From positions 62,001-126,000 of the forward strand of contig NZ_VCPD01000002.1 of assembly GCF_005938215.1 (NCBI RefSeq): a stretch of 64,000 nucleotides of DNA. The letters run 5' to 3'. Below, one piece after another: positions 31,622 through 41,247 of this stretch. The stretch's first letter is position 1. The number at the start of each line of letters is the position of its first letter. The notes under the pieces were generated by a model. It saw only the letters and a program-made list of their open reading frames with translations. It had not been told where the DNA came from and made no database searches. This stretch comes from Ruegeria sediminis. GTDB lineage: Bacteria > Pseudomonadota > Alphaproteobacteria > Rhodobacterales > Rhodobacteraceae. Position numbers and translations under genes: made by a program.

Positions 31622-32491
31622 ATGAGCGGCGCTTCGAATCTTACGATCGGACTTCCATTTCAGGCCCTGCGGCTGGCACTGAGTCGTTTCGCCGCCAAGA
31701 ACGGGCTGGTGATGAGCAGCCATGTGGCCATGTCGCTGATGCTGGCGCTGTTTCCGTTCATGCTGTTCACCGTGGGCCTCGCCGGAACCTTGTCTCAGGA
31801 TTATGTCACGGAAGAATTGATCGAACTGATGTTCGGTGCGTGGCCCGAGGAAGTAGCAGATCCCATCGTGGCCGAACTGCGCGCGGTTCTGCAGGGTGCA
31901 GGGTCCGGGGTTATTACGGTAGGCGGTCTTCTCGCCGTCTATTTTGCGTCCAACGGCGTGGATGCGGTACGGGTTGCGATGACGCGGGCCTATCACGATG
32001 TCGACACCCGTCCGTTCTGGAGGGCGCGGCTTTTGTGCATCGCCCTGGTGATCGGCGGCGGCGCGGCCATCCTGGCCATTGCTGCCGTCGAGGTCGTGCT
32101 GCCGATCTACACCCGACTTGTGTCCGAAAAAACCGCGGTCAACGCCTCGGAATGGCTTTCAGTGGAAAGGATCCGCTGGACATTCACGGTGGCCATACCC
32201 GTGATCATGGTCATCGGCGCCCATCTCATCCTGCCGCCGGTTCGGCATCGGTTGGCGCAGGTCTTGCCCGGTGTCGCGCTGACACTGTTTTTGTGGGCCG
32301 CAGGCGGTTGGGCGTTTTCGGTCTACATTAGTTCTTTCGCGACCTACAGCACGACCTATGCAGGGTTGGCCGGGGCCATGGCGGCACTGATCTACCTGTA
32401 TCTCAGCGCCGCCATGCTCATACTCGGGGCCGAATACAACGGGGCGTTGATGGATTTGCGCGACAAACGGTCTGGCGCAGGGACAGTCTGA
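31622..32491 (+). CDS. YihY/BrkB family membrane protein
   Basis: 289 residues with six hydrophobic helices and the BrkB signature features: an early conserved VAMSLMLALFPFMLF, a central KTAVNASEWLSVERIRW loop, and AGAMAALIYLYLSAAMLILGAEYNGAL at the end. The molecular function of the family is not settled (it was once misnamed tRNA-processing RNase BN). Its TGA overlaps the ATG of the octaheme cytochrome gene, so the two are translationally coupled. Confidence 0.88.
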   Translation: MSGASNLTIGLPFQALRLALSRFAAKNGLVMSSHVAMSLMLALFPFMLFTVGLAGTLSQDYVTEELIELMFGAWPEEVADPIVAELRAVLQGAGSGVITVGGLLAVYFASNGVDAVRVAMTRAYHDVDTRPFWRARLLCIALVIGGGAAILAIAAVEVVLPIYTRLVSEKTAVNASEWLSVERIRWTFTVAIPVIMVIGAHLILPPVRHRLAQVLPGVALTLFLWAAGGWAFSVYISSFATYSTTYAGLAGAMAALIYLYLSAAMLILGAEYNGALMDLRDKRSGAGTV

Positions 32492-34449
32492 TGCCGGGTT
32501 TCAACGCAAAACGTCTTTCAATGGTTCACATGGTCCGCGTTCTTTTCACTTGCCTTCTGTGTGCCTTGTCCGCCCCCGGTGCCGTGTCGGCGCAGACGCC
32601 TGCCTACGTGGGATCGGAGCAGTGCGCCGACTGCCACGAAGCCGAGGCGCTGGCCTGGGCCGGATCGCACCATGCGAAAGCCTGGACACTTCCTGACTCA
32701 ACGACCGTCCGGGCCGATTTTGAGGGCACCGAGTTCGAACATGACGGCATGACCGTCAGGTTTCGCGATCAAGGCGACGGCTATGTTGCGGAGGTAACTG
32801 AAAAGAACGGCGAGACAACCGAGTACGAACTGCACAGCGTGGTCGGGATCGAACCATTGCAGCAATACCTGATCGAGACCGAACCCGGCAGGCTTCAGAG
32901 CTTCGATGTCGTGTGGGACACCGAAAAGGGCGAATGGTTTTATCTCTATCCGGATCAGGACCTGCCGCCCGACGATGGCCTGCACTGGACCGGCCCCTAC
33001 AAGAACTGGAACGGCCGGTGCGCGGAATGCCATGCCACCGGATACGAAAAAAACTTCGGGGCGAGGACGGGGCGCTACGCCTCGACCCAGTCCGAGATCG
33101 GGGTCGGGTGCGAGGCATGTCATGGCCCCGGATCGGCGCATCTGGATTGGGCGACCGGCAAGGCATTGGCCGACGGTTTGGATGAATTCGGATTCTCCAT
33201 GACCTGGGGCAGCGGGGAGACCGAGGCGGAAATCCAGCAATGCGCCAGTTGCCATTCCCGCCGCGAAGCCCTTGGCGACGGCAACCCTTTGCCCGGCACG
33301 CCGTTCCACGATGCCTACAACCTCGCGGTTCTGCGTCCCGGGCAGTATCATCCCGACGGCCAGATCCTGGACGAGGTCTATGTCTACGGGTCTTTCCTGC
33401 AATCCAAGATGTATGCCAAAGGCGTCGGCTGCATGGATTGCCACGAACCTCATGGGGCCACCCTGAAGGCCGAGGGGAACGCGATATGCACGCAGTGCCA
33501 TTCCCCCGTCGGCAATCCGTCATTCCCGACGCTCGCCAAAAAGGATTATGACGACGCTGAGCATCACCATCACGTCGACGGGGGCGAAGGCGCGCAGTGC
33601 AAAAGCTGCCACATGATCGAACGGGTCTACATGGGCGTCGACGGTCGGAGGGATCACAGCTTTCGCATTCCAAGACCCGATCTGGGTGCGAGGATTGGCG
33701 CGCCGGATGCCTGCACGGATTGTCATGAGGACAAGGGGCAAGAATGGGCGGCTGAGCGGATTGCGGAGTGGTTTCCTTCCAGCACCCATCGCCAGCCGCA
33801 TTACGGCGAGGCTTTCGCCCAAGCGATCAACGCTCCAACTGACAGCGGCCCCGGCCTGACGGCGCTGGCAATGGACGAGACGCAGGCGGGGATCGTTCGC
33901 GCGACGGCGCTCTATCTTTTGCAACCCCATGCGACACCGGATCTCGCCGACGATACCGCAGAGTTGCTCTCGGACTCTGATCCAATGATCCGCGCCAATG
34001 CCGCGCCATTGCAACGGGCGGCGGCGCTTGAAGATCGGACGGCGCGGCTGATGCCGTTGTTGCAGGACCCGATGCAATCGGTTCGGATCGCCGCGGCGAG
34101 GGAGTTTCTGACCATCCCAACACAAAACCTTGGACCCAGCCAGAGGGCATTGGCCGGACAGGGCATGCAGGAATGGCAGCGATCCCTTTCGCATCGCCTC
34201 GACTTTCCCGAGACGCACATGGTCCTTGGGGGCATGGCCCTGACGCTGCGCAACGCGGAGGCGGCCGAACGGGCGTTTCGCGAGGTCGTGTCGATGGATC
34301 CACAAAGGGCGGAAGCCTGGCCGATGCTTGTGCAACTTGCGCAGATCAACGGGGGGCCGGCCGCTGCACGTAGCGTTTTGCGCGAGGCGCTCGACATTTT
34401 GCCGGATGACCCGACATTGCAGCGCCTTGCGGTGGAACTGCGACCCTGA
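32491..34449 (+). CDS. Octaheme c-type cytochrome with C-terminal HEAT/TPR-like repeats
   Basis: 652 residues. A signal peptide (to about residue 35, SAQTP) exports it to the periplasm. Eight CxxCH heme sites are visible in order: CADCH (45-49), CAECH, CEACH, CASCH, CMDCH, CTQCH, CKSCH and CTDCH, all in the first two thirds. The first part resembles the cytochrome c554/paired-CxxCH family. The last 220 residues have no heme sites; they form alpha-helical repeats, first HEAT-like (TALAMDETQAGIVRATALYLL) then TPR-like (AERAFREVVSMDPQRAEAW). Proteins of this type occur in marine bacteria without an assigned reaction. Its start overlaps the BrkB-like stop, an unusual pairing. An internal ATG at 32521 would also retain the signal peptide. 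Confidence 0.88.
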   Translation: MPGFNAKRLSMVHMVRVLFTCLLCALSAPGAVSAQTPAYVGSEQCADCHEAEALAWAGSHHAKAWTLPDSTTVRADFEGTEFEHDGMTVRFRDQGDGYVAEVTEKNGETTEYELHSVVGIEPLQQYLIETEPGRLQSFDVVWDTEKGEWFYLYPDQDLPPDDGLHWTGPYKNWNGRCAECHATGYEKNFGARTGRYASTQSEIGVGCEACHGPGSAHLDWATGKALADGLDEFGFSMTWGSGETEAEIQQCASCHSRREALGDGNPLPGTPFHDAYNLAVLRPGQYHPDGQILDEVYVYGSFLQSKMYAKGVGCMDCHEPHGATLKAEGNAICTQCHSPVGNPSFPTLAKKDYDDAEHHHHVDGGEGAQCKSCHMIERVYMGVDGRRDHSFRIPRPDLGARIGAPDACTDCHEDKGQEWAAERIAEWFPSSTHRQPHYGEAFAQAINAPTDSGPGLTALAMDETQAGIVRATALYLLQPHATPDLADDTAELLSDSDPMIRANAAPLQRAAALEDRTARLMPLLQDPMQSVRIAAAREFLTIPTQNLGPSQRALAGQGMQEWQRSLSHRLDFPETHMVLGGMALTLRNAEAAERAFREVVSMDPQRAEAWPMLVQLAQINGGPAAARSVLREALDILPDDPTLQRLAVELRP

Positions 34450-34550
34450 CACGGCACGGGACAGCCGTTTTCCCGCCATCTTGGCATCACATTCTGCGGC
34501 TATCGGTCGGGCAGGGGCAATTCTTGCCCGTGGTTGATTGCAGGTGCGTG

Positions 34551-34751
34551 ATGTACGAGAAACCGGCCAAGTCCCGGCGTTTCCAGTCGGTGGAAGGGAT
34601 CCTGCGAAACAGGCCGACCGAAGAGGCGTGCCGCCGGATCGCAGAAATCAAGTGCCGCGATATCAGCCGCAGCGAGACGCATGATTTGATGGGACAGGCG
34701 ATGGCGTCTTTCCGCGAGCAGAGACTGCCGGATCAGAGACCGAAGGGATGA
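34551..34751 (+). CDS. Hypothetical 66-residue basic protein
   Basis: Open frame starting MYEKPAKSRRF with no recognised domain, rich in Arg/Lys/Glu. The ATG at 34551 has only a weak AGGTG site; a TTG at 34524 in the same frame is another possible start. It ends 29 nt before the convergent rlmE stop. The amino-acid composition is plausible for a real small protein, but nothing else confirms it. Confidence 0.35.
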   Translation: MYEKPAKSRRFQSVEGILRNRPTEEACRRIAEIKCRDISRSETHDLMGQAMASFREQRLPDQRPKG

Positions 34752-34780
34752 TCACACTGATCCGAGCGGCACAGATGCAT

Positions 34781-35497
34781 TCAGCCCCGGAACCCCGTTG
34801 CAACCACGAATTTTTCGGAACTGTCCGACCGGGATGAAGGCGGCTTGATGTTGGCGACCTTCTCGAACTTCTGCTTCAGCAGCTTCTGCAGATCCCCCTC
34901 GGCCCCGCCCGCGAGAACCTTGGCGACGAAGGTGCCGCCAGGCTCCAGAACGTCAAAGGCGAAGTAGGCAGCGGTTTCGCAAAGCGCGATGATTCTCAGG
35001 TGGTCGGTCTGCTTGTGCCCGGACGAGGCGGCCGCCATGTCCGACATCACCACGTCGGCCTTGCCGCCCAACCAGCCCTTGACCATCTCGTCAGCATCAT
35101 CGGACATGAAGTCGAGCTGATGTATCTCGGCGCCTGCGATCGGCTCGACCTCTTGCAGATCGATGCCAAGCACCGTTCCGACCTTCTTGCCGGCCTTCTC
35201 GCCCAGGGCATTCACCCGCTTGACCGCGACCTGGCACCAGCCCCCTGGAGCGCAGCCAAGATCGACCACACGGGCGCCGGGCACGAGAAAGCGGAACTTG
35301 TCATCCAGTTCCATGATCTTGAAGGCGGCGCGTCCGCGATAGCCTTCGGCCTGCGCCCTTTTGACATACGGGTCGTTCAACTGCCGTTGCAGCCAGCGCG
35401 TCGAGCTGAGCTTGCGCCCGCGCGCCGTCTTGACCGAAACCTTCAGGTCGCGCTGCCCACGGCCCGACGTGTTCTTTCCACTCGGAGTCTTTGCCAT
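34781..35497 (-). CDS. rlmE: 23S rRNA 2'-O-ribose U2552 methyltransferase (FtsJ/RrmJ)
   Basis: 238 residues. The Rossmann SAM-binding motif [11 protein letters not shown] follows the RNA-binding lead [16 protein letters not shown]; catalytic residues expected for the K-D-K-E tetrad are in [24 protein letters not shown] and the later Glu. The enzyme methylates U2552 of 23S rRNA in the assembled 50S subunit. A basic N-terminal extension ([19 protein letters not shown]) is typical of alphaproteobacterial members. Its ATG overlaps the stop of ppx/gppA. Confidence 0.95.
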   Translation of the reverse strand: MAKTPSGKNTSGRGQRDLKVSVKTARGRKLSSTRWLQRQLNDPYVKRAQAEGYRGRAAFKIMELDDKFRFLVPGARVVDLGCAPGGWCQVAVKRVNALGEKAGKKVGTVLGIDLQEVEPIAGAEIHQLDFMSDDADEMVKGWLGGKADVVMSDMAAASSGHKQTDHLRIIALCETAAYFAFDVLEPGGTFVAKVLAGGAEGDLQKLLKQKFEKVANIKPPSSRSDSSEKFVVATGFRG

Positions 35498-36609
35498 CAG
35501 AATGGTCCGTCTTCCAATACGCCGTCCGCGCTCATCTGGGCATAGAGCAGCCCCTCGCGCAGACCCCGGTCCGCCACGGACAGCCGGTCGGTTGGCCAGC
35601 AGCGCAAAAGCGCCTGCAGGATGGCCGAACCGGACATGATCAGCGCCTGCCGATCCTCACCGATGCGAGGGTCGCGGCGGCGGCCCTGGGGCCCGAGTTC
35701 TAGATACCCTCGTATGACCTTGTCAATCTGGTCCGAGGTCATCCGCAACCCATCAACCTTGGTCCGGTCATATCTTTTCAGGCCAAGGTGCGAGGCGGCG
35801 ACGGTCGTTACTGTCCCGCTGGTTCCGACGATCTGAAAACCGGCTCGGGCCTGCTCGTCCTTGTAGGGGGCGAAATCGGCCAGGTTCTCTTCGAAAAACC
35901 AGCTCATCAAGGCAAAGCGCGCCGCGTCATCCTCGACGTCGTGGAATTGGTCGCGCAGCGTGGCGACGCCCAGCGGCACGCTGATCCAGTCCACCACCTT
36001 GGCGGCGGGAAAGGGGCTTTCGGGCGGGTGAAATCCGGCGTGAAGCCGCATGATCGCCGCCGGGCGATCGCGTCGCGGAACCGACGAGAGGTCGATCCAG
36101 ACCAATTCCGTCGATCCGCCGCCGATATCCACCACCAGAAGCTGTTCCGTCTTGATCGAAACCAGCGGCGCGCAGGAAATCACGGCCAGCCGCGCCTCTT
36201 CCTCGGGTTGGATGATTTCAAGCGTCAGGCCTGTTTCCCGTTTCACCTGACGGATGAAGTCGTGTGCGTTCTTGGCGCGCCGGCACGCTTCGGTGGCGAC
36301 AAGCCGCATCCGCGTGACCTTGTTCCGCTTGAGCTTTTGCTGGCAGATACGAAGCGCCTGGACAGTGCGCGACATCGAAGACCGCGACAGCCGCCCGGTC
36401 CGCTCCAATCCCGCGCCAAGCTGCACGGACTTGGAAAAGCTGTCCACCACATGGAAACCGCTGCCCTTGGGCTGGGCGATCAGCATGCGACAGCTATTTG
36501 TGCCCAAATCCAGCGCAGCGTAAAGCGCATCCGGATCGGGCCTTCGAGGCGCGGGGCTTTCGACCGCTTTCGGGAACGCGCCCGCACCAGTGGGACGCTT
36601 GGGCGCCAT
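35497..36609 (-). CDS. Exopolyphosphatase / guanosine pentaphosphate phosphatase (Ppx/GppA)
   Basis: 370 residues from the ATG at 36609, which sits 7 nt behind GGAGGG; the longer open frame upstream has no homology look. The ASKHA phosphate-1 loop [14 protein letters not shown] and the second glycine-rich motif [15 protein letters not shown] are intact. Enzymes of the family hydrolyse polyphosphate or pppGpp; the two activities cannot be separated by eye. In the same cell a PPK2 is encoded 3 kb away. It is translationally coupled to rlmE, an arrangement common in Rhodobacterales. Confidence 0.9.
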   Translation of the reverse strand: MAPKRPTGAGAFPKAVESPAPRRPDPDALYAALDLGTNSCRMLIAQPKGSGFHVVDSFSKSVQLGAGLERTGRLSRSSMSRTVQALRICQQKLKRNKVTRMRLVATEACRRAKNAHDFIRQVKRETGLTLEIIQPEEEARLAVISCAPLVSIKTEQLLVVDIGGGSTELVWIDLSSVPRRDRPAAIMRLHAGFHPPESPFPAAKVVDWISVPLGVATLRDQFHDVEDDAARFALMSWFFEENLADFAPYKDEQARAGFQIVGTSGTVTTVAASHLGLKRYDRTKVDGLRMTSDQIDKVIRGYLELGPQGRRRDPRIGEDRQALIMSGSAILQALLRCWPTDRLSVADRGLREGLLYAQMSADGVLEDGPF

Positions 36610-36849
36610 GTTCACGCCCTCCGATTTCGAGTTAACCCGACCATAGGTCGCGCCGATCATCGGCGCAAGCGGCTCATTATCGTCATGAGAAATTTGATGA
36701 CGGAACTGAGGGGGATATGGGGTAGATGCATGGTGGGCCCCATCGCGGCGGAAAAGTCGCTGCAAATACGGCAGGTGTCGAAATCCGACCGACCCGCGCC
36801 GATATTGCCGTTTAGAACCGGCGCATCTGGTTAGGAGGAATCAAGAGCG

Positions 36850-37146
36850 ATGCCCGACGTCACCATCGTTTACTGGCGCGACATCCCTGCTCAGGTCATC
36901 GTCGGCAAGGGTCGCCGCGGGGCCAAAAGGCAGCTGGAAGAGCGGTTTGAACAAGCCATCGACCGCGCCGCGATGAAGGTGGGGGCGCAGGATACCGACG
37001 CCTACCTGGCCGAATGGCGCAAGGCCGAACCCTTCGTAATGGAAGGTGAGCCGGAAGAAATCGCCGAAGCCGAGGCGCGCCGACTGGAAACTGAATACGA
37101 TCGGGAACGCATCAAGGCCCTGATCGCCAATGACGGTTGGGCTTGA
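36850..37146 (+). CDS. 'Virulence factor' domain small protein (PF13769-like) of a C1/cobalamin locus
   Basis: 98 residues: MPDVTIVYWRDIPAQVIVG followed by an acidic/basic amphipathic C-terminal half. It resembles the small protein often annotated 'virulence factor', which regularly sits beside methylene-THF-reductase-like and corrinoid methyltransferase genes in alphaproteobacteria. No enzymatic motif is visible. The ATG lies 11 nt behind GGAGG, and the gene is 36 nt from the methylene-THF reductase start, so it begins the operon. The name from the family has no functional meaning here. Confidence 0.75.
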   Translation: MPDVTIVYWRDIPAQVIVGKGRRGAKRQLEERFEQAIDRAAMKVGAQDTDAYLAEWRKAEPFVMEGEPEEIAEAEARRLETEYDRERIKALIANDGWA

Positions 37147-37182
37147 GCCCTGCATCCACCTGCATCTAAATGGGAGGCCTCT

Positions 37183-38109
37183 ATGGCTTTGCTGAACTTC
37201 AAGAAACGCGAGTCGGCCGAGAAGGCACCGGTAAACCCGACCGTCGAGGCGTTCCTCAAGGATTACTCGATCGAGGTGATGCCGCGCACCGCCGAAAAGG
37301 TCGAGGATTTCCGCGATCTGCTGCCGCAAGGCACCCGTGTCTACATCGCCCATATCGAAGGCACGCCCATCGAGGACATGGTCAAGACCGCCAAGCGGAT
37401 CGCGGCCGAGGGCTATCCGGTCATGCCGCATTTCCCGGCACGGATCATCAAGGATGCGGCCACGCTGGAAAACTGGATCTCGATGTATCAAGGTGAGGCG
37501 GGCGTCGAACAGGCGCTGCTTCTGGCCGGTGGCGTCGCCAAACCGCATGGGCAATTCGACAGTTCGATGCAGCTGATGGAAACCGGTCTTTTCGACAAGG
37601 CGGGCTTCAAGCGCCTGCATGTCGCCGGCCACCCCGAAGGCAACAAGGACATCGACCCGGACGGTTCGTTCAAGAACGTCGATGCCGCGCTGCAGTGGAA
37701 GCAGAAGTTCAAGGAGCGCACCGACGCCGAGATGGCCCTGGCCACCCAGTTCGCCTTTGACGCCAAGCCGATCATCGCATGGGCGGACGGCCTGAAGGCC
37801 GCCGGAATCGACCTGCCGATCCACATCGGCATCGCAGGTCCGGCCAAGCTGCAGACGCTGATCAAGTTCGCCATCGCCTGCGGCGTCGGCCCTTCACTGA
37901 AGGTTCTGCAGAAGCGCGCCATGGACGTTTCCAAGCTGCTGCTCCCCTACGAGCCGAACGACGTGGTTACGGAACTGGCGGCGCACAAGGCGGCGAACCC
38001 GGACTTCAACATCACCAACGTGCATTTCTTCCCGCTTGGCGGTATCAAGACCAACGCCACATGGGCAATCGAAAACGGCGGCGCTTCGGCGAAGCCCGTA
38101 AACTCCTAA
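37183..38109 (+). CDS. Methylenetetrahydrofolate reductase-like protein (MetF family)
   Basis: 308 residues, TIM-barrel MetF fold: the early SIEVMPRTAEKVEDFRDLL resembles the substrate-side Glu region, and AGHPEGNKD plus GLKAAGIDLPIHIGIAGPA match later barrel strands. It is the variant found beside corrinoid methyltransferases rather than the methionine-pathway MetF. The expected role is oxidation of methyl-THF to methylene-THF, with electrons going to an unknown acceptor. A GGGAGG site fixes the ATG at 37183. The next gene starts 9 nt later. Confidence 0.85.
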   Translation: MALLNFKKRESAEKAPVNPTVEAFLKDYSIEVMPRTAEKVEDFRDLLPQGTRVYIAHIEGTPIEDMVKTAKRIAAEGYPVMPHFPARIIKDAATLENWISMYQGEAGVEQALLLAGGVAKPHGQFDSSMQLMETGLFDKAGFKRLHVAGHPEGNKDIDPDGSFKNVDAALQWKQKFKERTDAEMALATQFAFDAKPIIAWADGLKAAGIDLPIHIGIAGPAKLQTLIKFAIACGVGPSLKVLQKRAMDVSKLLLPYEPNDVVTELAAHKAANPDFNITNVHFFPLGGIKTNATWAIENGGASAKPVNS

Positions 38110-38118
38110 GGATCGGAC

Positions 38119-39180
38119 ATGACCCGTACAGTCGTAGAATCAAAAACAAAAACCGCCGTCCTGGGCTTTGACGAACCGTTCTGCGTGATCGGTGAGCGGA
38201 TCAACCCCACGGGCCGCAAGAAACTGGCCGCCGAACTCGAAGCGGGCGATTTCTCGACCGTCGAGAAAGACGCGCTGGCGCAGGTCGCTGCAGGTGCAAC
38301 CGTTCTCGATATCAACGCGGGGGTCGTCTACAACTCGAACCCCAACCCGAACGAGACCGAACCGCCGCTGATGACCAAGATCGTCGAGCTGGTGCAGGGC
38401 CTCGTCGATGTGCCGCTCTGCATCGACTCGTCGGTTCCGGGCGCGCTGGAAGCCGGTCTCGCCGCCGCCCACGGTCGTCCTCTGCTGAACTCGGTCACAG
38501 GCGAGGAAGAGCGGCTGGAACTAGTTCTGCCTCTGGTCAAGAAGTACAACGTTCCGGTCGTCGCGATCTCGAACGACGACACCGGCATCTCGGAAGATCC
38601 GGACGTTCGCTTTGAAGTGGCCAAGAAGATCGTGCAGCGCGCTGCCGATTTCGGCATTCCCGCGCATGACATCGTGGTCGATCCGCTTGTCATGCCAATC
38701 GGCGCCATGGCGACAGCCGGTCAGCAGGTGTTCGCGCTGGTCCGCCGCCTGCGCGAAGAGCTGGGCGTGAACACCACTTGCGGCGCATCGAACATCTCGT
38801 TCGGCCTGCCGAACCGTCACGGCATCAACAATGCCTTCCTGCCGATGGCCATGGGCGCCGGCATGACCTCGGCGATCATGAACCCGGTGGCCCTGCCGGT
38901 GACGCAAAAGGCGATTGCCGAGAAAAAGGAACAGGTGGCCGCCGCCGGAATCATACTGCCTGAAGGCATGGATGACGAGACTTTCGTGACCCTGTTCGGC
39001 CTGGGCTCGACCATGCCGCGCGCTGGCAAGGAGATGGAGGCCATCCGCGCCGCCAACCTGCTGACCAACAACGATCCGCACGGTGGCGAGTGGATCAGGT
39101 TCAACAAGCCGCCCGCCGAGGCAGGCGCCGAGGCCGAAGGCCGTGGTCGCCGCGGCAACAGCCGTCGCCGCCGCGCCTGA
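38119..39180 (+). CDS. Methyltetrahydrofolate:corrinoid methyltransferase (pterin-binding) with Arg-rich C-terminal tail
   Basis: 353 residues. Pterin-binding TIM barrel: FCVIGERINPTGRK and ATVLDINAGV near the start, CIDSS for the pterin Asp, NSVTGEEERLE, and the CGASNISFGLPNRHGINNAFL block typical of MtgA/AcsE-like enzymes. It transfers a methyl group between a corrinoid protein and THF. The last 20 residues are an Arg-rich tail ending SRRRRA, beyond the normal end of the domain. The corrinoid-activating protein encoded on the opposite strand at 41.2-43.3 kb ends in an almost identical run. A terminator follows at 39202. Confidence 0.9.
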   Translation: MTRTVVESKTKTAVLGFDEPFCVIGERINPTGRKKLAAELEAGDFSTVEKDALAQVAAGATVLDINAGVVYNSNPNPNETEPPLMTKIVELVQGLVDVPLCIDSSVPGALEAGLAAAHGRPLLNSVTGEEERLELVLPLVKKYNVPVVAISNDDTGISEDPDVRFEVAKKIVQRAADFGIPAHDIVVDPLVMPIGAMATAGQQVFALVRRLREELGVNTTCGASNISFGLPNRHGINNAFLPMAMGAGMTSAIMNPVALPVTQKAIAEKKEQVAAAGIILPEGMDDETFVTLFGLGSTMPRAGKEMEAIRAANLLTNNDPHGGEWIRFNKPPAEAGAEAEGRGRRGNSRRRRA

Positions 39181-39201
39181 TCCAGCGCGAAGTCCAGATC
39201 G

Positions 39202-39233
39202 AAAGGGCCGGGCGGATTGCCTGGCCCTTTTTT
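39202..39233 (+). terminator. Rho-independent terminator after the C1 operon
   Basis: AAAGGGCC-GGGC pairs with GCCTGGCCC (one bulge) around GGATT and is followed by six Ts. It ends the virulence-factor/MTHFR/methyltransferase unit before ppk2. Confidence 0.85.
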
Positions 39234-39325
39234 CATGCCTTGGGTCGCTCCGCCTTGTTGTCATGAGCCTTCATTCAGGGAAAAGTGGACGGAACGCGCG
39301 TAGAAGCGACAGGAGGTTAGAACAC

Positions 39326-40147
39326 ATGACCCGTCCCCCAAGGCTGGCCGATGCGGATCTGTCGAAGCGGCTCGGCAAGGCGGAATACCTGGAAAGGTTG
39401 GCCGTGCTGCAGACACAGCTTTCCCGCGTCCAGCAGGCATTTCTGTTCCACGGCATCAAGGGCGTGATCGTATTCGAAGGTTGGGACGCCGCGGGCAAGG
39501 GCGGAACCATCCGGCGGATCAGCCAGGCGCTGGATCCCCGAAGTTTCAAGGTCTGGCCCATAGGTGCGCCGCGGAATTACTACCTCAACCGCCACTATCT
39601 GCTGCGTTTCTGGGAGAGACTGCCGCCCGAAGGCGCGATCTCGGCGTTCGACCGCAGTTGGTATGGCCGTGTTCTGGTCGAACGGGTCGAAAACCTGACG
39701 CCCGAGCGGCGCTGGCGCGAAGCCTACCGCGAGATCAACGATTTCGAGCGAATGCTTGTTGATGATGGTGCCCGCATCGTGAAGCTGTTCTTTCACATCT
39801 CGCCGGAAGAACAGATGGCCCGGTTCGAGGAGCGGCTGCGCAACCCGATGAAGCGATGGAAGCTGACCTACGAAGATTTCCGGAACCGCGAGAAATGGGA
39901 ACAGGCGGAGATCGCCACGGACGAAATGCTGGCCCGGACGTCGACCAAGGTTGCGCCGTGGAACGTTATTCCGTCGAACAACAAAAAATACGGTAGAATC
40001 GCTGCAATGAAGGCCGTCGTCAAAGCGTTCTCGCGCGACGTCGATCTGGATCCGCAGCACCTGGATCACCGGACTTTGGACGAGGCCAGCAGGCATCTGG
40101 ATGTCGACCAGAACCTCATCGAAAGCCTGCGCGCACGCACCGAATGA
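39326..40147 (+). CDS. ppk2: Polyphosphate kinase 2 (PPK2 family)
   Basis: 273 residues from the ATG at 39326, 9 nt behind AGGAGG. Walker A is GWDAAGKGG (52-60), and the lid/Walker B region reads FDRSWYGRVLVERV. These are diagnostic for PPK2 enzymes, which transfer phosphate between polyphosphate and nucleoside mono- or diphosphates. The subclass (ADP, AMP or both) cannot be set without an alignment. It is monocistronic between a terminator and tRNA-Gly. The Ppx/GppA phosphatase gene at 35.5 kb is the natural counterpart in polyphosphate turnover. Confidence 0.92.
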   Translation: MTRPPRLADADLSKRLGKAEYLERLAVLQTQLSRVQQAFLFHGIKGVIVFEGWDAAGKGGTIRRISQALDPRSFKVWPIGAPRNYYLNRHYLLRFWERLPPEGAISAFDRSWYGRVLVERVENLTPERRWREAYREINDFERMLVDDGARIVKLFFHISPEEQMARFEERLRNPMKRWKLTYEDFRNREKWEQAEIATDEMLARTSTKVAPWNVIPSNNKKYGRIAAMKAVVKAFSRDVDLDPQHLDHRTLDEASRHLDVDQNLIESLRARTE

Positions 40148-40224
40148 AAACGCGCCGGCCTTCCGGTCGCCCGGCGGAATCACCTTGAACCAGGCTTGCA
40201 TGTGGTGGTATTCCGAAGCTCGCG

Positions 40225-40298
40225 GCGGGTATGATGTAATGGTAGCCTGTCAGCTTCCCAAGCTGAACGCGCGGGTTCGATTCCCGCTACCCGCTCCA
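40225..40298 (+). tRNA. tRNA-Gly (anticodon CCC)
   Basis: A 74-nt cloverleaf: acceptor GCGGGTA pairs with TACCCGC, T-arm GGGTTCGATTCCC, encoded CCA at 40296-40298. The anticodon loop TTCCCAA gives CCC. Confidence 0.96.
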
Positions 40299-40366
40299 GA
40301 TTTTCAGAATATTTTCAATCGATTTCCGCGCGAGTTTAACGCTGTTTCGATCGTGCGGCAGATCGC

Positions 40367-41224
40367 TTAATCCGGACGCCGTGCCTGAAACAGGTTGATC
40401 GTCGCCGGCATGTGGACACCATCGCCGCTGACGAAGGGTTGTATGGCTTTGGCGACCGCATCCTGGATGGCCTGGGCGTCCTCTTCGGTGCCTTCGAAAT
40501 GGGCAAGCACACGGGCGGCCGGACCAAGCCGGGTACAGAGGAACGCCGTGTCCTCGCACCCGCCGACAGGAGCCAGGCGCAATTCGACGGCTTCTCCGGT
40601 GATGTTAACCAAACCCGCCTCGGCCATCAGGCCGGTGACGCGGTCGATATCGTGAAAGGCCAGGGGGCCGGGCGCGTTGCGGTCGACCTTGGGAGGATTG
40701 CCCAATCGCGAACTCGCAGCGACATGTGGAATTCGAAACCAAGGGTTTCCGGAAAGTTCACCCCATGCGGCAAAGGTCATGCACCCACCCGGTTTCATTG
40801 CCCGCGCCATGTTGGCGAATGCCGCGACATTGTCGCTGAAGAACATGACCCCGAAGCGGGAAATCATGGCGTCCCGTTCCTGCGGCGCAAACGGCTCGAT
40901 TTGGGCGTCCGCGAGGCGGAATTCCACGTTCGCCGCCTTTTCCGACGCTGCCCGCACCCGGGCGCGGTCGAGGAACTGGGCCGAAATATCGACGCCCAGT
41001 ATGTGCCCGGACGGCCCGACGCGCCGCGCCGCCGCAAGCGAACTGGCCCCGGTGCCGCAGCCGATGTCGAGCACGCGCATTCCCGCGGACAGGGCCGCGC
41101 GATCAAGGACCAGGTCAAGCACCGGAGCAAAGACCGTGTCGATCTGGTCCTCGAAAGTCAGCCACTTGACGCCCGAAGCTGACTTTCCCCAGTACTCCGC
41201 CTGCTCCTCGTTGCCGGTCTGCAT
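40367..41224 (-). CDS. SAM-dependent class I methyltransferase
   Basis: 285 residues from the ATG at 41222-41224. The SAM motif VLDIGCGTGASSLAAA is at about 50-65, followed by GVDISAQFLDRAR and the acidic ADAQIEPF; FGVMFFSD and MKPGGCMTFAAWGE complete the UbiE/MenG-like core. The methyl acceptor is unknown. It starts 23 nt behind the stop of the corrinoid activator gene on the same strand, so co-expression with the C1 system is plausible, but there is no known link. Confidence 0.85.
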   Translation of the reverse strand: MQTGNEEQAEYWGKSASGVKWLTFEDQIDTVFAPVLDLVLDRAALSAGMRVLDIGCGTGASSLAAARRVGPSGHILGVDISAQFLDRARVRAASEKAANVEFRLADAQIEPFAPQERDAMISRFGVMFFSDNVAAFANMARAMKPGGCMTFAAWGELSGNPWFRIPHVAASSRLGNPPKVDRNAPGPLAFHDIDRVTGLMAEAGLVNITGEAVELRLAPVGGCEDTAFLCTRLGPAARVLAHFEGTEEDAQAIQDAVAKAIQPFVSGDGVHMPATINLFQARRPD

Positions 41225-41247
41225 GTCTTGCGCCCCCTTTTCGGGGA

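Noticed and set aside
36610..36849. Cobalamin riboswitch upstream of the C1 operon
   Set aside because: No B12-box-like sequence or convincing structure was seen in the 240-bp gap.
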